Below, piece by piece: positions 51,485 through 59,777 of a stretch of DNA of 64,000 nucleotides. This DNA comes from DATFKA01 sp042095835 (GTDB taxonomy: Bacteria; Bacteroidota; Bacteroidia; Chitinophagales; Saprospiraceae). Both the position numbers and the translations under genes were made by a program. The stretch covers positions 1 through 64,000 of the forward strand of contig JBELML010000006.1 in assembly GCA_042095835.1 (NCBI GenBank), read 5' to 3'. The notes under the pieces are model-generated. The model ran no database searches, was not told where the DNA came from, and saw only the letters and a list, made by a program, of their open reading frames with translations. Position 1 is the stretch's first letter, and each line of letters starts with the position of its first letter.

Positions 51485-52036
51485 ATGGATCAGTATGCAC
51501 CCGAAAAGAAACCAGGGAGAACAGGTATTGCGAAAGATGAAAAACGTTGGTTTGCAGTATATACAAAGTATAAACGAGAGAAGATCGTCGTAAAACGCCT
51601 GCAAAGTAAAGGTATAGAAGCCTACGTGCCTTTGCAGCAATTAACGCGGTATTATACTCGAAAAATTAAAACCGTTGATCTTCCTTTGATTAGCTGTTAT
51701 GTCTTTGTAAAAATAGTAGAATCAGAATATGTCCCTGTGCTAGAAACTGCCGATGTCGTTACTTTTGTAAAATTTAAGAAAGACTTAATCGCTATACCCG
51801 AAAACGCTATTCAAATCCTGAGACAAATCACCGGAGAAGAACAAGAGATAACGCTTAGTCAAGGTCCAATTAAAGTGGGGAATAAAGCAGAGATCATCGG
51901 TGGACGGCTTACAGGTATGAAAGGCCTGGTGGTAGAGCAGAAGGGAGACAAAAACTTTGTAGTACAATTAGACACCCTAGGATACAACCTGCATATGCAG
52001 ATTCCTAAACAATATTTACGCCTCATTCATCGCTAA
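51485..52036 (+). CDS. UpxY/NusG-like transcription antiterminator
   Basis: A 183-residue NusG paralogue. The NGN domain (about 20-115) begins RWFAVYTKYKREK and includes GIEAYVPLQ and ISCYVFVKI. A KOW-like region (about 128-160) carries VGNKAEIIGGRLTGMKGLV. This is the UpxY-type architecture of Bacteroidota capsule and exopolysaccharide regulators, which bind RNA polymerase and suppress termination in long polysaccharide operons. Here it is the fourth gene of the operon, not the first, which is unusual. It is therefore made only from transcripts that already passed three genes. Confidence 0.85.
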   Translation: MDQYAPEKKPGRTGIAKDEKRWFAVYTKYKREKIVVKRLQSKGIEAYVPLQQLTRYYTRKIKTVDLPLISCYVFVKIVESEYVPVLETADVVTFVKFKKDLIAIPENAIQILRQITGEEQEITLSQGPIKVGNKAEIIGGRLTGMKGLVVEQKGDKNFVVQLDTLGYNLHMQIPKQYLRLIHR

Positions 52037-52048
52037 ACTATATAATTC

Positions 52049-52999
52049 ATGCCTAAAGTTGTCATCACCGGAGTTGCCGGTTTTCTTGGATCCCATCTTG
52101 CCGATCGATTTATCAAGGAAGGCTTTTCCGTGGTAGGCATTGATAATCTGTTGACAGGTGCATTAGAAAATATTGAGCACCTTTTTCCTTTAGAAGCTTT
52201 TGAATATTACCATCATGATATCACCAAGTTTGTACATATTCCTGGTGAGGTAGATTATATCTTGCACTTCGCCTCTCCCGCCAGCCCAATTGATTATCTA
52301 AAAATGCCCATCCAAACTTTAAAGGTGGGTGCTTTAGGCACTCATAATATGCTGGGTGTAGCTAAAGCTAAAAATGCCAGAATTTTAGTCGCTAGTACCT
52401 CCGAAGTGTATGGCGATCCGCTCATACATCCACAAACCGAGGACTATTGGGGCAATGTCAATCCTATTGGTCCACGAGGTGTCTATGATGAAGCCAAACG
52501 GTTTCTAGAATCTATCACTATGGCTTACCACAATTTTCATGGAGTAGAAACCAGGATTATCCGCATTTTCAACACCTATGGTCCCAGGATGCGCGTAAAT
52601 GATGGCAGGGTACTACCCGCATTTTTCTCTCAAGCCATTAGAGGCGAGGGACTAACGGTATTTGGAGATGGCTCTCAAACCCGCTCCTTTTGTTTTGTCG
52701 ATGACCTAGTTGAAGGGATCTACCGACTATTGATGAGCGACCACCATCTACCTGTCAATATTGGTAATCCAGATGAAATCAGCATTTATGACTTTGCCAA
52801 AGAAGTGCTAGCACTTGTCAATAATCAGGAAGCCAAAATCATCCACAAGGAACTTCCCGAAGATGATCCGAAGGTCCGAAAACCAGATATAAGCAAAGCA
52901 CGAGAAATTCTTGGCTGGGAGCCTAAAGTTGATCGGGCAGAAGGGCTGAGACGCACCTATGAATATTTTAAACAGAAAGTAAAAACTCCCAAAAAATAG
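52049..52999 (+). CDS. UDP-glucuronate decarboxylase (UDP-xylose synthase)
   Basis: A 316-residue extended SDR enzyme. The NAD loop is GVAGFLGSHL, the catalytic pair is Tyr and Lys in GVYDEAKRF, and the UXS-specific motifs are HFASPASPIDYL, STSEVYGDP and YWGNVNPIGPR. The NAD-dependent reaction oxidises UDP-glucuronate at C4, decarboxylates it and reduces it to UDP-xylose. UDP-glucuronate must come from an enzyme outside the window. It lies 12 bp after the antiterminator gene and 4 bp before rfbB. Confidence 0.93.
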   Translation: MPKVVITGVAGFLGSHLADRFIKEGFSVVGIDNLLTGALENIEHLFPLEAFEYYHHDITKFVHIPGEVDYILHFASPASPIDYLKMPIQTLKVGALGTHNMLGVAKAKNARILVASTSEVYGDPLIHPQTEDYWGNVNPIGPRGVYDEAKRFLESITMAYHNFHGVETRIIRIFNTYGPRMRVNDGRVLPAFFSQAIRGEGLTVFGDGSQTRSFCFVDDLVEGIYRLLMSDHHLPVNIGNPDEISIYDFAKEVLALVNNQEAKIIHKELPEDDPKVRKPDISKAREILGWEPKVDRAEGLRRTYEYFKQKVKTPKK

Positions 53000-53003
53000 A
53001 CAG

Positions 53004-54050
53004 ATGAACATATTAATTACCGGAGGAGCAGGGTTTATTGGTTCACATCTAGTCCGTCATTTTGTCAACACTTATCCTGATTATCAAATCTATAATCTGG
53101 ATTTATTGACCTATGCGGGCAATCTAACCAACCTGAAAGATATAGAGACTGCGCCGAATTATACCTTTATCAAAGCTGACATCACGCAAATAGAGACCAT
53201 GCGCTCTTTATTTGATCAGCATCAATTCGATGCGGTTTTACATTGCGCAGCTGAATCACACGTAGATCGTTCCATTACGGAGCCTTTAGCTTTTGTACAA
53301 ACCAATGTACTTGGTACCGCTACGCTCTTACAGGTAGCCAAAGAGAAATGGCAAGACGATTTTGAGGGTAAAGTTTTCTACCATATTTCTACAGATGAAG
53401 TCTACGGCACCTTAGGAGACGAAGGGTTTTTCTTAGAAGACACAGCTTACGATCCGCGGAGTCCTTACTCTGCTTCAAAGGCAAGTTCTGACCATTTTGT
53501 ACGTGCCTACTATCATACTTATGGTTTGCCGGTAAAAATTTCGAATTGCTCCAACAACTATGGCCCCTATCAATTTCCTGAAAAGTTGATTCCTCTTTTT
53601 ATTAATAATATTCTGCATCAAAAGCCACTTCCCGTTTATGGTGAAGGCATAAATGTCAGAGATTGGCTATATGTAGTCGACCACGTAAGAGCAATTGATA
53701 CCATCTTCCATAAAGGAAAAATTGGAGAGACTTATAATATTGGCGGGCATAACGAATGGCGTAATATCGACTTGATCCGCCAACTCTGTCAGTTAATGGA
53801 CCAAAAACTAGGCCGTCCTGAAGGTATCTCAGAGGGCTTGATTACTTTTGTGAGAGATCGCGCAGGACACGATTTCAGATATGCCATCGATGCTAATAAA
53901 ATAAAAGAGGAACTCGATTGGCTACCATCCCTGCAATTTGAGGAGGGTTTAGCCAAAACAATAGATTGGTACCTGGAAAATACGGATTGGCTCGAACTCG
54001 TTACTTCAGGAGCCTATCGCCAATATTATGAGAAGCAGTATGGAGCCTGA
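53004..54050 (+). CDS. rfbB: dTDP-glucose 4,6-dehydratase
   Basis: A 348-residue extended SDR enzyme. The NAD loop is GGAGFIGSHLVRHF, the active-site Thr-Asp-Glu is in STDEVYGTLGDEG, and the catalytic Tyr/Lys pair is in PYSASKASSDHF. The insertion and the SNNYGPYQFPEKLIPL segment are specific to RfbB/RmlB. It forms dTDP-4-keto-6-deoxyglucose, the entry to rhamnose and other deoxysugars. RfbC and RfbD are not in the window, so the downstream product is open. About 53 bp precede rfbA. Confidence 0.96.
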   Translation: MNILITGGAGFIGSHLVRHFVNTYPDYQIYNLDLLTYAGNLTNLKDIETAPNYTFIKADITQIETMRSLFDQHQFDAVLHCAAESHVDRSITEPLAFVQTNVLGTATLLQVAKEKWQDDFEGKVFYHISTDEVYGTLGDEGFFLEDTAYDPRSPYSASKASSDHFVRAYYHTYGLPVKISNCSNNYGPYQFPEKLIPLFINNILHQKPLPVYGEGINVRDWLYVVDHVRAIDTIFHKGKIGETYNIGGHNEWRNIDLIRQLCQLMDQKLGRPEGISEGLITFVRDRAGHDFRYAIDANKIKEELDWLPSLQFEEGLAKTIDWYLENTDWLELVTSGAYRQYYEKQYGA

Positions 54051-54102
54051 GTTACCTTTAGGGCTTCCTTAGCAGCATTACTAAGTAGAAAAACGAATAA
54101 CA

Positions 54103-54972
54103 ATGAAGGGAATTATATTAGCTGGTGGTTCGGGGACGAGATTATATCCGATCACCTTGGCTACCAGTAAACAGTTGATGCCGATTTATGATAAGCCAAT
54201 GATTTATTATCCATTGGCCACACTACTTACCGCCGGTATTAATGATATATTGATTATTTCTACGCCAACCGATCTCCCACGTTTCCGAAATTTATTAAAA
54301 GATGGGAGCCAGTGGGGTTGTAAATTCTCCTATGTAGAGCAGCCGTCGCCTGACGGATTAGCACAGGCATTCATTCTTGGTGAGGAGTTTATTGGCGATG
54401 ATAAAGTAGCCTTGATTCTAGGAGATAATATCTTTTATGGTGCAGGCTTGGAGCAAACTTTAATTTCGAATATCGATCCTGATGGTGGCGTCATCTTTGC
54501 TTATCAAGTCTCTGATCCTGAGCGCTACGGTGTAGTGGAATTCGATGAAAACCTCAAAGCCATATCCATCGAAGAAAAGCCACAGCATCCAAAATCGAAT
54601 TATGCTGTCCCAGGTCTTTACTTTTATGACAATCGGGTGGTCGATATTGCCAAAAATATACAACCCAGTGCCCGTGGTGAATTAGAAATCACCGATGTCA
54701 ATAAAAAATACCTGGAGATGGATGATCTTAAAGTAGGGATCATGGAAAGAGGTACCGCCTGGCTTGATACAGGCACGATTGATTCGCTAATGAATGCCAG
54801 CCAATTTATAGAAGTCATTGAAAAAAGACAGGGATTAAAAATCAGTTGTCCTGAGGAAATCGTTTTTAGGAAAGGTTGGATCGATGCGGCTCAATTGGAG
54901 AAAATTGCCCAACCTCTACTCAAAAGTGGTTATGGTCAATATTTGATCAATTTACTTCAACAAGATCAATGA
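54103..54972 (+). CDS. rfbA: Glucose-1-phosphate thymidylyltransferase
   Basis: A 289-residue RmlA. The nucleotide loop is LAGGSGTRLYPIT and the metal/substrate segments are LILGDNIFYG, FAYQVSDPERYGVVEF and GRGELEITDVN-like ARGELEITDVN, then GTAWLDTGT. It makes dTDP-glucose from dTTP and glucose-1-phosphate, the substrate of the preceding RfbB. The small-enzyme length (about 290) is the RmlA type. The stop TGA overlaps the start ATG of the epimerase gene (54969-54972), so translation is probably coupled. Confidence 0.96.
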   Translation: MKGIILAGGSGTRLYPITLATSKQLMPIYDKPMIYYPLATLLTAGINDILIISTPTDLPRFRNLLKDGSQWGCKFSYVEQPSPDGLAQAFILGEEFIGDDKVALILGDNIFYGAGLEQTLISNIDPDGGVIFAYQVSDPERYGVVEFDENLKAISIEEKPQHPKSNYAVPGLYFYDNRVVDIAKNIQPSARGELEITDVNKKYLEMDDLKVGIMERGTAWLDTGTIDSLMNASQFIEVIEKRQGLKISCPEEIVFRKGWIDAAQLEKIAQPLLKSGYGQYLINLLQQDQ

Positions 54973-56024
54973 AGAAAGTTTTAGTAACCGGAGCTGCTGG
55001 GTTTATAGGTTTTCACCTTGTTCGTCTTTTGTTGAAACAAGGCTATGAAGTTGTGGGGCTTGATACTATTAATGATTACTATGATGTAGGTTTAAAATAT
55101 GGGCGGTTGGCAGCTTGTGGAATTGAGGAAAAGGATATCTCCAAGGAACTGATGGTGCAGAGTCACCAACACGCTGCTTATCAGTTTATCCAGCTAGCAC
55201 TAGAGAATAGAGAGGCCCTGCACCACTTGTTTGAGCAAGAAAAATTCGATGGTGTGGTGAACCTCGCCGCTCAACCCGGCGTACGGTATAGCTTGGTTAA
55301 TCCTTATGCCTATATCGATAGCAATATCGTAGGATTCATCAATCTCTTAGAAGCTTGTAGGCACTATCAAATCAAACACTTGGTTTATGCCTCCTCTTCA
55401 AGCGTTTATGGACTGAATAGTGCTATACCCTACTCTACCAAAGACAATGTGGATCATCCGATTTCGCTTTATGCTGCCACCAAAAAAAGTAATGAATTGA
55501 TGGCGCATACCTATAGTCACCTGTATGGAATACCCGTGACGGGTCTCCGCTTTTTTACGGTTTATGGTCCCTGGGGCAGACCAGACATGGCCATCTTCTT
55601 ATTTACCAAGGCCATTTTCAACGAAGACCCCATCAAAGTTTTTAATCATGGCAAAATGATGCGTGATTTCACCTACGTTGATGATATCGTCGAAGGAATA
55701 TTTAGGGTTTTAAAAAATCCTCCACAAGCAAATACGCTATGGGATAAGCAATCTCCTGATCCATCATCTTCGTCAGCACCCTACAAGCTCTACAATATTG
55801 GCAACAACCAGCCTGTACAATTACTCGACTTCATAGAAGCTATCGAAGAGGCGGTGGGCAAAAAAGCCATTAAACAGTTGATGCCTATACAGCCAGGTGA
55901 TGTCACTGCAACTTATGCAGATGTAGAAGACTTAGTCACGGATTTTGACTATCAACCCTCTACTTCCGTTAGGGAAGGTGTACAGCATTTTGTAGATTGG
56001 TATCGAGGGTATTACGGTTTATAG
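54969..56024 (+). CDS. UDP-glucuronate 4-epimerase-type SDR
   Basis: A 351-residue extended SDR enzyme. The NAD loop is GAAGFIGFHLVRLL, the catalytic Tyr/Lys are in SLYAATKKSNE, and GLDTINDYYDVGLKYGRL is the signature of UDP-glucuronate 4-epimerases (CapI/LspL type). It interconverts UDP-GlcA and UDP-GalA. The upstream frame opens back to 54876 inside rfbA, but the ATG at 54969 begins exactly at the Rossmann strand and overlaps the rfbA stop, so it is chosen. It would provide galacturonic acid for the polysaccharide. Confidence 0.9.
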   Translation: MKKVLVTGAAGFIGFHLVRLLLKQGYEVVGLDTINDYYDVGLKYGRLAACGIEEKDISKELMVQSHQHAAYQFIQLALENREALHHLFEQEKFDGVVNLAAQPGVRYSLVNPYAYIDSNIVGFINLLEACRHYQIKHLVYASSSSVYGLNSAIPYSTKDNVDHPISLYAATKKSNELMAHTYSHLYGIPVTGLRFFTVYGPWGRPDMAIFLFTKAIFNEDPIKVFNHGKMMRDFTYVDDIVEGIFRVLKNPPQANTLWDKQSPDPSSSSAPYKLYNIGNNQPVQLLDFIEAIEEAVGKKAIKQLMPIQPGDVTATYADVEDLVTDFDYQPSTSVREGVQHFVDWYRGYYGL

Positions 56025-56027
56025 ATT

Positions 56028-56765
56028 ATGTTTAAAATTTTTAATAGAAAACAAAAAAACGCTGTTCATGATTTTTCTTCCCTAGGATTAGATATGCATT
56101 GTCATCTCTTGCCAGGTATTGACGATGGTGCAAAAGACCTAGCAGAAAGTCTTGGCCTTCTTCAGCAGATGACTGATTTAGGCTTCCAAACCATCATTGC
56201 TACACCACATATCAATTCAGCGTATTATCCCAATACCCCTGCCACGATCAAATCTGCTTGGCAACAGGTCACTCAGGCATCCTTATCCATAGATTTATTC
56301 TACGCTGCTGAATATTTCATGGATGAATATTTTGAATCCCTACTAGAGGAAAAAGCCAAGTTATTGAGCTTTGGAAATAAATATGTGCTTGTAGAAATGT
56401 CTTTTTTTGGAGCACCTCCAAAGCTGGAAGACTATATCTTTAAATTACAATTACTGGGCTACAAACCTATTCTTGCTCATCCGGAGCGTTACACTTTTTA
56501 CCATGGACAAATAAAAAGCTACGAGCGCTTCAGGGACTTGGGTTGTTTGCTACAAGTCAATCTCCTGTCCTTAGCTGGTGAATATGGTTCAGAAATTGCA
56601 GAAGTGGGAAGGCAATTAGTCCAGTCAAACAACGTTGATCTACTAGGCAGTGATGTCCACCACGAGAGACATTTATCTAAACTCCGAACAGCACTAGGCG
56701 AAAAGAAATTTTTGAAATGCCTACTTGATTATAATTATAGAAACAAAGATCTACTCCATGAATAA
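56028..56765 (+). CDS. PHP-type tyrosine-protein phosphatase (CpsB/YwqE family)
   Basis: A 245-residue PHP-fold metal-dependent phosphatase. HxH metal ligands are His24 and His26 in DMHCHLLPGIDDGAKD. Other metal-site pieces are ATPHI, LAHPERYTFYHG and GSDVHHERHL. In Gram-positive and Bacteroidota polysaccharide systems this enzyme dephosphorylates the tyrosine kinase that controls chain length and export (CpsD/Wzc). No such kinase is encoded in the window, so the partner must be elsewhere. Its 3' end overlaps the Wza-type gene by 8 bp. Confidence 0.9.
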   Translation: MFKIFNRKQKNAVHDFSSLGLDMHCHLLPGIDDGAKDLAESLGLLQQMTDLGFQTIIATPHINSAYYPNTPATIKSAWQQVTQASLSIDLFYAAEYFMDEYFESLLEEKAKLLSFGNKYVLVEMSFFGAPPKLEDYIFKLQLLGYKPILAHPERYTFYHGQIKSYERFRDLGCLLQVNLLSLAGEYGSEIAEVGRQLVQSNNVDLLGSDVHHERHLSKLRTALGEKKFLKCLLDYNYRNKDLLHE

Positions 56766-57555
56766 GCAATATTTACTTATCCTTAAAGTAATAGCTAGTC
56801 TAATATTATATACCTCCTTAAGTTCTTGCGTTACGCATAGCAACTTGATGTTACTTAATGAGGGAGAGCGCACTTCTGATCAGGGGCTACCCATCCAAAA
56901 CTTTTCGCTACCCATTATCCAGCCTAATGATAACTTATTCATTGATCTTAATGGTGAAAATGAGGCAGCCCTCGAACCTTATGTTAGAGCAAGAAGCAAT
57001 ACTCAACAATTCAATAACTTGGGAAATCAGAACGCCAACCTGCTCGGCTACCTAGTCAATAGCAAAGGCGAGATTGAGTATCCCGGTCTTGGTACCATCC
57101 AAATCGGTGGCCTCGATATTGAAGAAGCACAGGACTATATGGAGCAGCAACTGAGTGTCTACATCAGCAATTTCACGATCTCTATACGCTTGCTCAACTT
57201 TCGGATTACGATTGCTGGAGAAGTAGGAGGCGGCGGAATGATACAAGTCATGAATGACCGTATCACCATCTTGGAGGCGCTTGGTCAAGCAGGCGGATTG
57301 ACGCCCTACTCCGATTTATCTAATATTGAATTACACCGAGAAATCAATGGTCAACGCACCTATCATGTCCTCAACTTGCACGATAAAAACATTTTCGAGT
57401 CGCCTTATTTCTATTTGAAACAGAACGACTACATCTATGTGCGGCCATTATCCCAAAAGACCGCTACGGTAGCCAACCAATCTAGGAATATATTGCCTTG
57501 GTTAGGATTAGCTGCATCTGCTATCAATCTTTACCTACTCTTCACGCGTTTATAG
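56758..57555 (+). CDS. Wza-type polysaccharide export lipoprotein
   Basis: About 265 residues. Signal with lipobox LSSC, lipidated Cys24, so probably attached to the outer membrane. The export domain (PES; LNGENEAALEPYVRARSN then YLVNSKGEIEYPGLGTIQI) is followed by SLBB-like repeats (ITIAGEVGGGGMIQVMND, LGQAGGLTPYS) and a C-terminal hydrophobic stretch (ILPWLGLAASAINLYLLF) that may form the helix of the translocon. I use the ATG at 56758 (overlapping the phosphatase stop) since the longer frame from 56725 adds residues before the signal. The polysaccharide passes through this outer-membrane channel. Confidence 0.9.
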   Translation: MNKQYLLILKVIASLILYTSLSSCVTHSNLMLLNEGERTSDQGLPIQNFSLPIIQPNDNLFIDLNGENEAALEPYVRARSNTQQFNNLGNQNANLLGYLVNSKGEIEYPGLGTIQIGGLDIEEAQDYMEQQLSVYISNFTISIRLLNFRITIAGEVGGGGMIQVMNDRITILEALGQAGGLTPYSDLSNIELHREINGQRTYHVLNLHDKNIFESPYFYLKQNDYIYVRPLSQKTATVANQSRNILPWLGLAASAINLYLLFTRL

Positions 57556-57570
57556 GAACAAACCAAAAGA

Positions 57571-58524
57571 ATGCATATCCTACAAAAAAGTGATGACTCC
57601 ACGATAAGTTCACAGCAGGACCTTGCTCAATTCTTTCAAACGCAAAGAGGGAGTCTCGACGCCAGTCTGCTAAAAGAGGCTTACTATGCCTATCATTATA
57701 GCCTAGGTCAATTGGGTGTACAAGCCAATGATTATGTGGTCGTATCGGCCCTAGTAGATCCAATCATTATAGAGGTCATACTCGGACATCGGGCAGCGCC
57801 AATTTTCATTGATATAGAAGGTAAAGATGCCCAAATGGATACCGATGTCCTAGAGCACTTCCTTAGTCTTTTGACGATCGTCAATGAGCAAGATGAACTC
57901 ATTTATCGAAAAGATGAACGCATCATCAGGACAATAGTGATCTCCCATACTTTTGGTATAGATGCCAAAGCCGAGCAAGCAGCTTTTATAGCGAATCGCT
58001 ATAACTTATCCATACTAGAGGACTTTACAGATAAGCTGACCAGCATCGCTGAACCGACTACCAAAGTAGGCACCTATGGGCAGATCGCGATTGCTAAAGT
58101 CATGACCGGACTGAAGAAGAGGAATGTATCAGCAGCTCTAGTGATCAGTAATCCTCCTCAAAGTAGTTCTCCATTCCAGGTTTTTGAAAAGAAACCATCG
58201 AAAATAGACCTTCCTAATGCGCCTTACAGTCAGGCTTCCAGAGGTATCTACCAGTATGTATTCACGCTAATTCAGGGAACGCGCCAGGCTATGCCCAGCA
58301 TTACTCCGGTACCGAATTATCTCAAGCGAGCAGAACGGTGGAGGCCAGATATCCCACTATATTTTTTGCAAGACATTTCAGCAATAAAAGAAGAACTAGA
58401 TAAGGAAGAAACAAGTATGATTCCGTATTTTGGCGCACGCCTGGATCACTTACAAGCCTTTACTTTTCTAAGCAAAGAAAAGATTGCGCTTCGATTTTTA
58501 GAAAATGGAATATGGTTGGGCTAA
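57571..58524 (+). CDS. Degenerate DegT/aminotransferase-fold protein
   Basis: A 317-residue protein weakly similar to DegT/WbpE aminotransferases. Retained: the strand order of the large domain, VVISHTFGIDAK-like 121-132 (canonical V-P-V-H-L-F-G) and an acidic pair Glu150-Asp151 in SILEDFTDK where the PLP-binding Asp sits. Missing: the SFYPSKNLGxxGDGG Schiff-base loop, replaced by IAKVMTGLKKRN (Lys176, 182, 183). The C-terminal domain is short and rich in charged residues. It is probably catalytically inactive or a different activity, such as a structural or regulatory partner. The gene is tightly placed between the Wza-type gene (15 bp) and manC (28 bp). Confidence 0.6.
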   Translation: MHILQKSDDSTISSQQDLAQFFQTQRGSLDASLLKEAYYAYHYSLGQLGVQANDYVVVSALVDPIIIEVILGHRAAPIFIDIEGKDAQMDTDVLEHFLSLLTIVNEQDELIYRKDERIIRTIVISHTFGIDAKAEQAAFIANRYNLSILEDFTDKLTSIAEPTTKVGTYGQIAIAKVMTGLKKRNVSAALVISNPPQSSSPFQVFEKKPSKIDLPNAPYSQASRGIYQYVFTLIQGTRQAMPSITPVPNYLKRAERWRPDIPLYFLQDISAIKEELDKEETSMIPYFGARLDHLQAFTFLSKEKIALRFLENGIWLG

Positions 58525-58552
58525 TCGACGACCGTCCAAGATAAATCTTTAA

Positions 58553-59632
58553 ATGAATAATACTTACGTCACAATAATGGCTGGCGGTGTTGGCTCAAGG
58601 TTTTGGCCAGCAAGCCGTACTTCAAAGCCCAAGCAGTTTCTTGATATGTTGGGCATGGGCAAATCCTTGCTACGCCTGACTTTTGAGCGTTTTTTGCCAC
58701 TCTGCCCGGCTGAGAACATATATGTGGTCACCAATGCCCAATATAGAGCATTGGTAAAGGAACATCTGCCAGAACTTTCGGAGCAGCAGATTCTTTGTGA
58801 GCCCAGCCGCAACAATACGGCTCCATGCGTTGCTTACGCCGCGTTTAAGCTACATCAACTCAACCCAGACGCCAGTATGATCGTAGCTCCTGCTGACCAC
58901 CTGATCACTAAGGAGGAGGCTTTTCTAAGTCGCATCAGAATGGCTTTGGATTTTGCAGATGGCAAAAACGCCTTGCTCACCTTAGGCATTCAGCCCAATA
59001 AACCTCATACCGGCTACGGCTATATACAATTCCGAAGTCCGGCTACAGAAGGCGATGTACATGAGGTAGCAGCTTTTACAGAAAAACCCAATAAAGAAAA
59101 AGCCCAAGCCTTTTTGGATAGCGGCAACTACCTATGGAACGCAGGTATTTTCATTTGGAAAACGCGCTCCGTACTACAGGCTTTCCAAGATTATGCAAAG
59201 GAGATTTATGACATCCTAGAAGAAGGGAAGTCGGTTTATAATAGTAGCGAAGAACAGGCCTTTATCAATCAAGCCTACCCTAGCACACCTCGTATCTCCA
59301 TCGATTATGCGATTATGGAGAAAGCCGACAATGTCTATACCATCCCAGCAGATATCGGTTGGTCCGATTTGGGCACTTGGGACTCCATTTATCAACTCTT
59401 ACAAAAGGATCAACAGCAGAATGCAGTAAGTGGCGTATCCTGCCATTTATTGGATGCTAAAGATAATATGATCCACGGGGCCAAAGACAAATTGGTAGTC
59501 GTGAAAGGAATCAAAGATTTTATTGTAGTCGACGATGAGGATGTCTTATTGATTTATCCAAAATCAGATGAGCAAGGTATCAAACAAGTCATTAATGCAT
59601 TAAAAGAAAATGGTAAAGAGCATTATCTATAA
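58553..59632 (+). CDS. manC: Mannose-1-phosphate guanylyltransferase
   Basis: A 359-residue monofunctional GMP pyrophosphorylase. The N-terminal signature is TIMAGGVGSRFWPASR followed by KPKQFLDM. Other motifs include EPSRNNTAPC, MIVAPADHLI, EKPNKEKA, NYLWNAGIFIWK and DIGWSDLGTWDS. It makes GDP-mannose from GTP and mannose-1-phosphate, the donor for mannosyl or fucosyl units. There is no C-terminal phosphomannose isomerase domain, matching the ManC-only length. It ends about 146 bp before the glycosyltransferase gene; the spacer is AT-rich with one AT-only hairpin. Confidence 0.95.
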   Translation: MNNTYVTIMAGGVGSRFWPASRTSKPKQFLDMLGMGKSLLRLTFERFLPLCPAENIYVVTNAQYRALVKEHLPELSEQQILCEPSRNNTAPCVAYAAFKLHQLNPDASMIVAPADHLITKEEAFLSRIRMALDFADGKNALLTLGIQPNKPHTGYGYIQFRSPATEGDVHEVAAFTEKPNKEKAQAFLDSGNYLWNAGIFIWKTRSVLQAFQDYAKEIYDILEEGKSVYNSSEEQAFINQAYPSTPRISIDYAIMEKADNVYTIPADIGWSDLGTWDSIYQLLQKDQQQNAVSGVSCHLLDAKDNMIHGAKDKLVVVKGIKDFIVVDDEDVLLIYPKSDEQGIKQVINALKENGKEHYL

Positions 59633-59777
59633 ATATTAAACAAACTCCTATAAGAGTAAAAAATATATTAAATTATTTTTTAATATATCGTATTTCCCTT
59701 TGTTATTAGGTATATTTCCAAATAACCTAGAACATAAAGCCTACGTCCTTCTATATTGATCATCATAGGCAATAAAA
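59633..59777. other. AT-rich spacer within the polysaccharide cluster
   Basis: 145 bp, very AT-rich. A 9-bp AT-only hairpin (59663-59671 with 59680-59688) is the only structure. A promoter for the next gene could lie here, but I could not place one. Confidence 0.4.
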
